Positions 20,601 to 28,625 of a stretch of 29,976 bases of DNA are shown here, piece by piece. The stretch covers positions 1 to 29,976 of the forward strand of contig CANTFK010000375.1 of the NCBI GenBank assembly GCA_947646735.1, given 5' to 3'. Source of the stretch: Peronospora farinosa (lineage: Eukaryota; Oomycota; Peronosporomycetes; Peronosporales; Peronosporaceae). The position numbers and the translations under genes were made by a program. The notes under the pieces are model-generated. The model saw nothing but the letters and a program-made list of their open reading frames with translations. It was not told where the DNA came from and ran no database searches. Numbering within the stretch: position 1 is the stretch's first letter; every line of letters begins with the position of its first letter.

Positions 20601-21840
20601 GACAAGGGTATCAGCTATCGAGGACAGGGGTATCGAACGTCCAGGGTCAAAGGTACAAGGTTACCCTACCGGACGCACACCAGGACCCGAAAGGGCCAGT
20701 GTCCCGAGGTGGTCCAGGGTCCTAAGGTCAAAGAAGGTACAAGGTATTTCTACGTGCAGAGCCAGTACAGGCTCCAAGGTCCAAGGGACCGCGATACAAG
20801 AGACCAGGGTACCAGGGTACAAGAACCCAGGACTCGCAAGGTTTCAAGGTTCAACCGAGGGTCACCAGGGACAGGGGTACCAATCACCAGGGACGCGGGT
20901 TCCTAGTCACCAGGGACAAGGTTTTCAGTTACCGGGGACAGGGATACCAATTACCAGGGACCGGAGTACTAGTCACCAGGGACAGGGTTTTCAGTTACCG
21001 GGGACAGGGATACCAGTTACCGGGGACATGGTTTCTAGTAACCGGGGACAAGGTTTCCAGTCACCAGGGACAGGGCACCAGGGACAAGGGTATCAGCTAT
21101 CGAGGACAGGGGTATCGAACGTCCAGGGTCAAAGGTACAAGGTTACCCTACCGGACGCACACCAGGACCCGAAAGGGCCAGTGTCCCGAGGTGGTCCAGG
21201 GTCCTAAGGTCAAAGAAGGTACAAGGTATTTCTACGTGCAGAGCCAGTACAGGCTCCAAGGTCCAAGGGACCGCGGTACAAGAGACCAGGGTACCAGGGT
21301 ACAAGAACCCAGGACTCGCAAGGTTCCAAGGTTCAACCGAGGGTCACCAGGGACAGGGGTACCAATCACCAGGGACGCGGGTTCCTAGTCACCAGGGACA
21401 AGGTTTTCAGTTACCGGGGACAGGGATACCAGTTACCAGGGACCGGAGTACTAGTCACCAGGGACAGGGTTTTCAGTTACCGGGGACAGGGATATCAGTT
21501 ACCGGGGACCGGAGTACTAGTCACCAGGGACAGGGTTTTCAGTTACCGGGGACAGGGATACCAGTTACCGGGGACATGGTTTCTAGTAACCGGGGACAAG
21601 GTTTCCAGTCACCAGGGACAGGGCACCAGGGACAAGGGTATCAGCTATCGAGGACAGGGGTATCGAACGTCCAGGGTCAAAGGTACAAGGTTACCCTACC
21701 GGGCGCACACCAGGACCCGAAAGGGCCAGTGTCCCGAGGTGGTCCAGGGTCCTAAGGTCAAAGAAGGTACAAGGTATTTCTACGTGCAGAGCCAGTACAG
21801 GCTCCAAGGTCCAAGGGACCGCGGTACAAGAGACCAGGGT
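11690..21840 (+). repeat. 10-kb tandem array of 394/481/548-bp units built from 22-bp monomers
   Basis: Using the boundary string GTGGTCCAGGGTCCTAAGG as anchor, units start at 12062, 12456, 12850, 13244, 13725, 14119, 14601, 15082, 15477, 15871, 16265, 16659, 17053, 17534, 18015, 18410, 18958, 19352, 19746, 20228, 20709, 21191 and 21739, with a partial first unit from about 11690. Spacings are 394/395, 481/482 or 548, close to 18, 22 and 25 times 22 bp minus 2. Inside each unit degenerate 22-bp monomers (ACCRGGGACARGG plus a TTYCAGT-like tail) are visible. Units are nearly identical apart from scattered shared variants. The consensus unit has no ATG and shifts frame each period, so it is not protein-coding. 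No spacer/direct-repeat pattern of CRISPR type exists. Confidence 0.97.
11938..11961 (+). other. Potential G-quadruplex, first of 23 array copies
   Basis: G-run pattern GGG-N3-GGG-N5-GGG-N4-GGG (loops ACA, CACCA, ACAA) fits the usual rule of four G-runs of three with loops of up to seven. The same motif recurs once per unit, for example at about 12332, 12726, 13120, 13601, 16141, 18834 and 21615, always on the plus strand. I count 23 copies. Folding is a prediction. Confidence 0.8.
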
Positions 21841-21995
21841 ATCAGGGACCAGGGTACAGGGTACAGGGTACAGGGCCCAGGGTACCGGGCCCAGGGTATA
21901 GAGGCACAGAGGCCCGGGGTACCGGGGAACCAGGGCTACCAGGGCCCAGGGGTACAGGGGCTCAGGGGTACCGGGGTACCAGGGCCCAATGTCCG
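21841..21995 (+). repeat. GGTACC/GGGCCC-rich array tail
   Basis: After the last anchor the 394-bp unit breaks off at about 21842. It passes into short tandem motifs: GGGTACA repeated several times, then GGGGTACCGGGG and CAGGGCCCAGG. Several G-quadruplex-compatible runs occur (for example GGG-N4-GGG-N4-GGG-N4-GGG from about 21845). The tail merges without a gap into the right arm. The first partial unit at the left end of the array (about 11700-11775) shows the same GGGCCC/GGTACC enrichment. Confidence 0.75.
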
Positions 21996-22842
21996 AGGGT
22001 GCAGAATCGGTACACAGAATATCGAAGATTACAGAAAGTACAGGTACCAAGGAGCCAGTTCTTCCTCCAAGAGTTGACACGTGGCACTACTCAGATCAAA
22101 GGGTTAGGGTTAGGCAAGAAAAGCATACAAAGTATAAGGTAAATAAACACACTCGAATTTGCATTACACGTGGCAGCTCCAAGCGCTTCCTCCAAGCTTC
22201 TACGTCGCTCCACCTCTTTCGGGCGGGATACCCTTTGGCTCACCGACGTCAGGTGAGGTGACGGCTCAAGCAACGCAAGTTGAAGCTCAGGATAGTTGGC
22301 CTGAGGCGTCAAGTTAGTGTCAAGACTCAAGTGCGAGCTTGTTTCGATCTACCCACCTGTTCCGGGGAAGGGATTTATTTTGGCCCCCCGTTGAAGACAG
22401 TCGTGTGGTAAGATTCAAGCTCGAACGAACCCCAGGAAGTGTTTTGGCCTGTGGGTTCGTACCCATTGAAGACCCCCTACAGAGAGCGGTTTCCCTACGG
22501 GGAACAAGAGAAAGGGGTCGAAAGACCAAGAAACAGTTAGACACCGAAAGGGGTACGTAGTACCAGGTGCATTGATCTCGACACAGTCGATTGAGCCCAA
22601 GAAACCCTGGCCCGAGTGAAGTATATCCACTCGTGGGCCCCCAAGTCCCTCCATACAAGGACCAAGTCTATAAGTCTTCTGCGTCTAACGAGGAGAAAGA
22701 CCAGCCAAGCCGACGGGTACACAAGGTGAGACCCAAGGTTGACGCGACACGGTATCGGGGTACCCCCTCCGTAACTCGGCAGTCCGGCGCTGTGTGTGTT
22801 TGTGGTTCTCTCACGTCGTTTGAGAATCCACTCCACCACACC
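21965..22842 (-). repeat. Right inverted-repeat arm (LTR/leader family copy c)
   Basis: Reverse complement of the left arm at 9911-10650. Matching landmarks include the TTGACACGTGGCAC string (22073 against the left-arm CCACGTGTCAA), GGGCGGGATACCCTTTGG (22222), the ACCGAAAGGGGTACGTAGTA block (22543), and the degraded primer-site complement near 22777-22791. It contains about 140 bp (22320-22475) absent from the left arm. The arm carries short open frames on both strands that mirror those of the left arm; I consider these non-coding. TTAGGGTTAGG at 22103 is a short telomere-like coincidence. Confidence 0.85.
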
Positions 22843-23463
22843 GTCTTCCAGATACTTGGATTTACCAATCCTCCTACGTATCGATCGCGTTCACGCGCAT
22901 GGTCATCGAAAATACCGGAGATTGCAGTTGCGTAAGTCTAGGCCGAAGTTAATTCAACATAGAACTGCGAGCACCACCATTCACTGTTTTCCATTCCATT
23001 CCCCTCGTCTCAAAAACTTCTTCTGCTGGATCGCGGTTCATCAATATTGACCATTTCAGACTTAACCGAAAATATGCGATCACACTTTGCCAAATTCACT
23101 CTTTCACTTCGCCACATTGTCTGCTAGATATTTCTGAAGTAAAATGATGAGTACGAAGGTCAAAAGGCATACTTTGCTCACCCTGTCCGTCGGAACGACG
23201 GGTTCACATTGACCACATTCACATCATGTCACTTACGTCAACCGAATATATTTACCTAATACAGTTTTATGAAGGTCAATTGTATATACTACCGTCAAAG
23301 ACTCGCGCACCATGTCCGTCGGAACGACCAGTGAACACCCTAATAGGCCAATATACTATCAGCGTATAGTTCGCCGTCTCATTTGTCGGAGCGACGAGCA
23401 CACATCCTACCAGTGCGGTGGAGCGGGGTTCACAAAATTTCTGATGTGACCCTGACTCTCCAC
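22843..23463 (+). other. Probable LTR of family copy d, no gene
   Basis: AT-richer non-coding sequence between the right arm and the primer site at 23464. It holds TTTCACTTCGCCACATTG (about 23100), similar to the TTGGCACTTCACCACAT block of copies b and 1305. Three copies of a GTCGGARCGACSRG motif (about 23190, 23314, 23383) each have CGTC/GACG-like half-symmetry. The stretch ends CTCTCCA just before the primer site, as in copy b. The left limit of the LTR is not visible to me. Confidence 0.4.
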
Positions 23464-23482
23464 TGGCGCCCGGACAACCGAC
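23464..23482 (+). other. Putative primer binding site (copy d)
   Basis: TGGCGCCCGGACAACCGAC follows CTCTCCA plus C, matching copy b except for one inserted base. This places an LTR-to-internal junction on the plus strand, reading toward the coiled-coil gene at 24746 and against element B pol. Confidence 0.5.
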
Positions 23483-24133
23483 TATCGGAGGGGGTACTCC
23501 GTTTCCGTGTATAGCAATTCCTTCCTCACCTTGTGTACCCGTCGGTAGGGCGGGTAGCACTTTTCGGTGGACTCGAGTTGATGCTGAACTTGACCGTGGT
23601 TGGGATTGGTTGGGGTTCGATCACGCGGGAATCTTCACGCGATCGAGGGTTACTTGGGGGGGGGGTCTATACGAGTCGCCCTGATCTCTCTTGAGATCGC
23701 CTTGTCCAAAAATGTAGATACTTGATCCACTTGATACACTTGACCTTCTGACCACTTGAGCCGTCTCGCGATCTTGTGCCTTGTCCTTTACGTGATACTG
23801 CGTCCAATCGCAGGCGAAGTTTGTTTGTGAGAGGTCTTGTAATCCCTGGTCAAACAATCCAGGGCAATTTGACGACTCAACTTTGTTTTCGCCAGACATA
23901 TTACTTGTAGGTACTGGTGGCAGAAGTTCTTGATCGTCGGGGGGGCCAAAAATTTTCCCACCCGGAAGAGAAGTCTGCGTGCGTAGTTCGAAGTAAAAGA
24001 AACTCTGTTTAATGTTAACCAATCAAATACCCAAAACCTATGATCTTGCCTATCGGTAGCCCAGGATCTACTGCCGCGTGTCGCCTTCTTGGAAATAATT
24101 CAGACTTGCTAAGTGGTCCACTTCAAATACTGT
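23483..24133 (+). repeat. Leader, family copy d
   Basis: Non-coding leader homologous in ordered blocks to 10897-11480. It has a G10 run near 23657 and a second G-run near 23939, and the conserved AACTCTGTTTA block followed by CCAATCAAATAC (24001-24030, CCAAT at 24019). These may be promoter elements for the gene at 24746 or simply leader sequence. No supportable open frame. Confidence 0.6.
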
Positions 24134-24385
24134 GTCGATCCAGTTTTGTCGATCCAGTTTTGTCGATCCGGTTTTGTCGATCCAGTTTTGTCGATCCAGT
24201 TTTGTCGATCCAGTTTTGTCGATCCGGTTTTGTCGATCCAGTTTTGTCGATCCAGTTTTGTCGATCCCGTTTTGTCGATCCGGTTTTGTCGATCCAGTTT
24301 TGTCGATCCAGTTTTGTCGATCCTGTTTTGTCGATCCAGTTTTGTCGATCTGGTTTTGTCGATCCAGTTTTGTCGATCCGGTTTC
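24134..24385 (+). repeat. 18 tandem 14-bp repeats GTCGATCCAGTTTT
   Basis: Eighteen copies of exactly 14 bp with no length change. Variation is almost confined to the two bases after GATC: CCAG in most copies, CCGG in four, and single CCCG, CCTG and CTGG copies. Since 14 is not a multiple of 3, three units make one 42-bp coding period. This keeps all three plus frames and one minus frame open with the same 14-residue peptide, so long open frames here are artefacts of the repeat. Confidence 0.97.
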
Positions 24386-24745
24386 TGGATCGACGTTGCG
24401 TATCGATCTTCAACTGGTTACGCTTTGCGATCTTCTTTCTGGATCGAGGTTTCGGTCCGATCCTCCTGGATCGCGACTGAGATGTGTGGTCCACACCCAA
24501 TCCCCTTTCGATCCATATTCTTCTGTGTTCTTCACACCGTTACTCTTTCTTCCAACCATCTCGCATGCCTTATTGACCAATCGGAGCGCAGGATTGTGGA
24601 TCGACGACATTTCTTTGATCGATCCCTTTCAAATTATTCGATCGCTTTACCACAGCCGTCCCCTGCACTGAGTTTCAGCATACAGTGCTGGTGATCCGTG
24701 ATCCATTAATTTGATTGTCTCTCTCGTCCAATTTTCGTGCCCATC
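24386..24745 (+). other. GATC-rich 5' flank of coiled-coil gene B
   Basis: No independent gene. Dense GATC sites (CTGGATCGACG, TATCGATC, GCGATC, CTGGATCG and others) continue from the 14-bp repeats. A CT-rich stretch ending TCCAATTTTCG (about 24728-24737) precedes the ATG at 24746 by about 10 bases. It weakly resembles the tail of the oomycete initiator-type core promoter. Confidence 0.35.
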
Positions 24746-26937
24746 ATGTCGTCGTCTCCTCAGAATGTTGCGCCCCCAGCCATTTCCACCGATACGACCA
24801 TTGATCTCTATGATCCGATGACTTCATCATTTGTCCCGAATTTTGGATCATCCAATCTTCCCGTTATTACGTCGCCACCATTAGACGTTGCCCGTACCAG
24901 CTTCCCTTCTATCCAAGCTCCAAAATCATCTTCGGAATTTCCCAACAGTCAAGTCACGCCCCTTCCATCGGTGGATCGATCCACTTTGAAGGCCCAAATC
25001 GACAATCTCTTCGATTGTCTGGAAAGTCGACTCGATCCGTACGTACAGGATAACTACGATTTGTTTCGCGAGGCTGTACGCTTCCAAGAAACTCGGTGCG
25101 ATCGTTTGGAAAAGGAAATCCAAGATGATCGGGAATTGGCAAAGTCTTTCGTAAAATACGCCAACGATAAATATAATTCCCTGCGCCACGAACTGGAGGA
25201 CGCCCATAAGTTGGCGGATGATTATGCGAAGAATTGGGAAAAGCAGAAGATTACTGCCAAGAAATTTCGGACTTACGATCTTCTCTTCTTAAATCGACTG
25301 CCGCCCTGCATAGAGACCAAGAGAAATTCCAGTTCCAACTAGCTTCCCTCGAGACCAAGCTGGCAGACGTTATCGCTGCAACTAAAAATGCCGAAGGTCG
25401 AGCATCCCAAGCTATCGCTTCCTAAAATAAATTGAAGGCTCGCCTCTCCAAATCCAGACAGAAATTACAGGAATCGCGAAGCGCATGCAGACTGGCTCAG
25501 ATCGAGCGCGATCAGAATAGAGCAGAAATTGGTCGATCGAGAGAACGAGCGTAATCAGCTAGCGCAGACGTTAGCCGATAAAGAAAACGAACGCGATCAA
25601 GCTCTCCGCGCTCTAGACTCTCTCGTTGCTCGTTTAAACGATTTGGTTTAGGGTGTCGGATTGACATCTTCCTTCATTTCTCCTGCCGTTTCAGCGGGAG
25701 TCCCTTCTTCCGGTAGCAAACGTCGGTGTGAGAGCTCTAATTCTAGTGAGCCAAATACCAAACGTGCTCACCAGACCACGGCTCCTACGTACATCTCGGC
25801 TCCTCCATCGCCTGATCCTTCCGAGTTTGACAAGGCTGGTCCACTATGGAATTTGTCTCCCTCTCCTTCACCCGAAGATTTAGAGGGAGCAAATCAGAGT
25901 GACAAATCCTCAGACCAGACAGATGAATCTTTGTTGGCTGCATAATCTTCGTCCTGATGTGCAGCCCGTCGTCACATGACAGCTTCGTCCCCTCGATCGC
26001 CGATCGAGGTCGACACACCTAGTTCACTCCCGTCGCCTCTTCGGGTATCCAAAGTTGCTTTGTTTGGTGAGCCCTCAAGTGATTCTGAGGGGCCACTCAG
26101 CCTCGACAGCGAGCCTCGAGATTCTTTTAACCAATTTTTAAGTGTGGTGGAATTTGAGGCCCTTCCGTCTACCGCTGTACCTAGAACTGAGTGGATCCCT
26201 GTGTACCGAATTCGAGTCCCTCGATCCTCTGCAGGAACAATTCCATGGTCGGCTCGTCGAGTCAGCTTAACTTGTGTCTCGGAGTTGGATGTGGACTTCC
26301 TTTTCCGTCATTTTTCGAAACCGCCAGGATTCATTTTTCCTGTATGTGGCAAATTACGTCGTCCAGGTGATCCACTTGGTCGTCTCATTTAATTACCTCT
26401 TCCCAGATTGCGCTGTTGTACGATAGCCGACCTTGAGAAATTTATGCTTTTCGGATCGATCCGATATCTTTCCAGCGTAATGGATGGTTCGAGACACTGC
26501 TCACCCAGTATTACAATTTCTAAAATCGTCACCGTCAGGCTTTCTGGGGGGCATCGCATTTTTAGCCGATCTCCATAGCGCAGCGCCGATCGGATCCGGC
26601 TTTGGCAACTCTTTTTAAAGAGCGGAAACAACAACGATCGCGCTCTGGTCCCCAATGGAAGAAAGTTTTGCAGCTGGTCCTCCAAGGTATGATAAATGGA
26701 CATTGCGATCTAGATATTCTACTAGATCCCGTCTTCCTTCACTATCCTCGCACGAATGAGAACCGATTGTGGTATCCCGGTTTACTCACGGGACAAACCA
26801 ATATACCCAATTTGGTCACTGCATTGCCCTTGTGTGACACTGCTCAACCTTGCAGAAACCAGTTCCGCTCTTCAATCTCAGACCACCCCGGATCATCGAT
26901 CCCTCGACTGCCCGACAAATTTGTAAGTTCCAACTAG
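24746..26937 (+). pseudogene. Coiled-coil gene B, convergent to element B pol
   Basis: ATG 24746 opens MSSSPQNVAPPAISTDTTID and a Ser/Pro-rich N-terminus. A coiled coil follows (LKAQIDNLFDCLESRLDPYV, residues about 80-100; ETRCDRLEKEIQDDRELAKS; SLRHELEDAHKLADDYAKNW). The frame shifts near 25250-25340, continues as a coiled coil (QLASLETKLADVIAATKNAE) to a TAA at about 25423, and again near 25530-25648. A Ser/Pro-rich disordered part follows (25661-25945, SGSKRRCESSNSSEPNTKRA), then a domain at 25976-26392 (VPRSSAGTIPWSARRVSLTC). The C-terminal domain at 26602-26937 has CDLDILLDPVFLHYPRTNEN, LWYPG and SIPRLPDKF. The C-terminus aligns with 7006-7404. Several frameshifts and stops; it is more complete than gene A. 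Function unknown; gag-like is possible because of the upstream primer site. Confidence 0.7.
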
Positions 26938-27217
26938 TGATTTTGGTTTCATTTTGTAACTGGATCTCTTCATAAAATTTTATACTTGTTCCCCTTGATC
27001 GTATTCAAATTCTTCATTTTTTTCCTCTTTTTTCTCCTCCTAGGATCATTCGATTCGGATCGGATTCTCGATCCAAAAATTGTTGATCTTGATCGAAATC
27101 ATTGATTCTAAATCGCTAATTCATATACTCACTTTACATATAACCCACTCCACCCCAATGTGTATCCGTCTTACACACCTTCACCATCCCTAACAGCCCA
27201 CCACCACTAGTCACGAC
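26938..27217. other. Junction between coiled-coil gene B and element B pol
   Basis: No gene. It contains an AT-rich piece and a pyrimidine tract on the plus strand (27010-27041), that is, a polypurine tract on the pol strand. The remainder is the degraded downstream end of pol. Confidence 0.6.
27010..27041 (-). other. Polypurine tract-like sequence of element B
   Basis: The minus strand reads AGGAGGAGAAAAAAGAGG followed by a run of A, interrupted by a single T. It lies about 180 bp beyond the chromodomain relic and 73 bp from the stop of coiled-coil gene B, closely matching the spacing in element A (about 200 and 46 bp). Confidence 0.45.
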
Positions 27218-27500
27218 GTTCCTCCTCGTGTGATTGCATCACCTCGAAACGTTTTACACTCGCTCGATTGCGATCAAACTTTTCCGGCAAAGCTCCTCAA
27301 CTTAAATCGGCCTCATCGACCCTAGACGGATCGTCATAACCTTTCCAATACATTTAAGTTGACGGTGCACCCGACCATAACATGTCTTACGGACCGATCG
27401 TACATCTGCAATCCTTTCCACTTCTGATTCACCCTCCTCTAGATCCCCTTCTTAGCTATCTTCTGGCAACAATGCTTCATCGAAATCCATTCGATCTTAT
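27218..27500 (-). pseudogene. Degraded chromodomain of element B integrase
   Basis: Read leftward, FDEALLPEDS (about 27495-27465) corresponds to FDEALLPEDSW of element A. SEVERIADVRSVRKTCYGRV (about 27427-27370) and, after a frame change, a KGYDDPSRVDEADLS block (about 27345-27302) and a C-terminal part ending MQSHEEE (about 27240-27220) match the A chromodomain. Frameshifts and stops break it. The first Trp of the PSW motif is Arg here. Confidence 0.65.
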
Positions 27501-27558
27501 AAGGCCTCGTTTACATTCAGCAAATTCGTAGGCCGTTCCGGATCCGCTTTGACTAGTT

Positions 27559-28625
27559 TCAATATAGAACATGGACTAATGGAAACAGCCTATACGGGGT
27601 ACCCGCGACTTCCAATCGTACAGCGTGATCACCGCATTTGTCGGCTACGCGAAACGGTCCATGCCATTTGTGAGCCAATTTCCGAGCGTATCCATCCTTG
27701 ACCCGATCTAGATAGAGCCATACTTGCGATCTACAACTTATCGCCAATCGACTCGTGATCTGCATTATGGCGATCGGCTCGATCTCGAATCGCAAGGTTT
27801 AGTCGATAATTCACCACTAATCGTGCTCTTTGATACTGGCGTTGTATGCCATATCGCCATCGTCGTGGATCTCGGTCCCGTGGCTTCGTGCTTCCTAATG
27901 GCAGGGTGGCTTCCAAAGTTAATCGTGGGTCCCAATCGTGATACAAATAGAAAGGTGTATCCCCACGGACACGATCTTGCGCGGTATTAATCGCAAAAGT
28001 CAATCGCTCTGCATATTCTTCCCAATCCTTTTGATTCTCATCCGTCACATACATCTTGATTGCTCTGGTCAGAGTTTGAACCATTCGCTCAGCTGTGCCA
28101 TTTGCTTGCGGTCTGTATGACTTAGTAGCCCGCTGTTTCTGTCCTGCGATGTTATTAAAAGCTCGGAAGAAATCAGACATAAATTCCGGCTCTCGATCAT
28201 GGCGGATTGCTTCACTTGCACCAAATCGTCGGAATACGCATTCTTCGTAATTCTCTGCAATGGTTTGTGCAGTTCTAGACGAACTAGACTTCGCGATCAC
28301 ATAACCAGAGAACAAATCGATCCACAATAGCAGTTCGGTGTTTCCTTTGAATGATCGCGGCAACGACGGGTAGTATGATCCATAGCCAAGATTTGAAAAG
28401 GATAGGTTGCCTGCAAATTTCCTGGTGATCTTCCGTGATCAGAGGGTCTCCCTTTGCCCGTTTCACAATCCACACATTCTTCTACATAGCGTTGCACACT
28501 CCGGTACATTCCGCGCCAATGAAAATCCATCCTGATTCGTTGGTAAGTCCGACCGATTCCTTGGTGACCGCCCTCCAGATTTGTATGGTAATGATGTAAG
28601 AAGTCTGACTGCAATAGCTCTGGTA
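27559..28625 (-). pseudogene. Integrase of element B, lightly broken
   Basis: Two overlapping long frames plus a third short one cover it. The zinc finger begins HHYHTNLEGGHQGIG (first His at about 28596) and ends CVDCETGKG (Cys codons at about 28476 and 28467), an intact HHCC set. The catalytic core has AMDH (Asp about 28380), RHDREPEF (Asp about 28198) and NGTAERMVQ (Glu about 28090), a complete DDE triad. The C-terminal GPF-type module is at 27735-27559 (VWLYLDRVKDGYARKLAHKW, WHGPFRVADK). One frameshift lies near 28380-28365 just after the first Asp, and another near 27790-27735. All key residues are kept. Confidence 0.92.

Noticed and set aside
11690..21840. CRISPR array
   Set aside because: Units are contiguous and nearly identical over their whole length, with no unique spacers, and the context is eukaryotic.
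11690..22077. A family of 65-273 residue repeat proteins (VQGPKVKEGTRYFYVQSQYR type) encoded by the array
   Set aside because: The frames start at GTG, the consensus unit has no ATG, every unit ends in TAA, and unit lengths are not multiples of three. The open frames follow from the repeat composition.
22081..22120. Interstitial telomere (TTAGGGTTAGG)
   Set aside because: Only about two copies, conserved as part of the arm sequence. The mirrored left arm has a mutated version. Too short to support.
22537..22839. Conserved 100-codon frame present in both arms
   Set aside because: Both arms are nearly identical in DNA, so the shared frame is expected. The same segment in copies b and d is primer site and leader without an equivalent frame.
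22103..23463. Small open frames between the right arm and the copy d primer site
   Set aside because: Short, without starts in good context, without recognisable domains, and overlapping LTR-like non-coding motifs.
24040..24694. Long open frames in three plus frames and one minus frame (FCRSSFVDPVLSIQ repeats)
   Set aside because: A stop-free 14-bp repeat automatically opens all frames with the same 14-residue peptide. There is no gene-like start or conserved domain.
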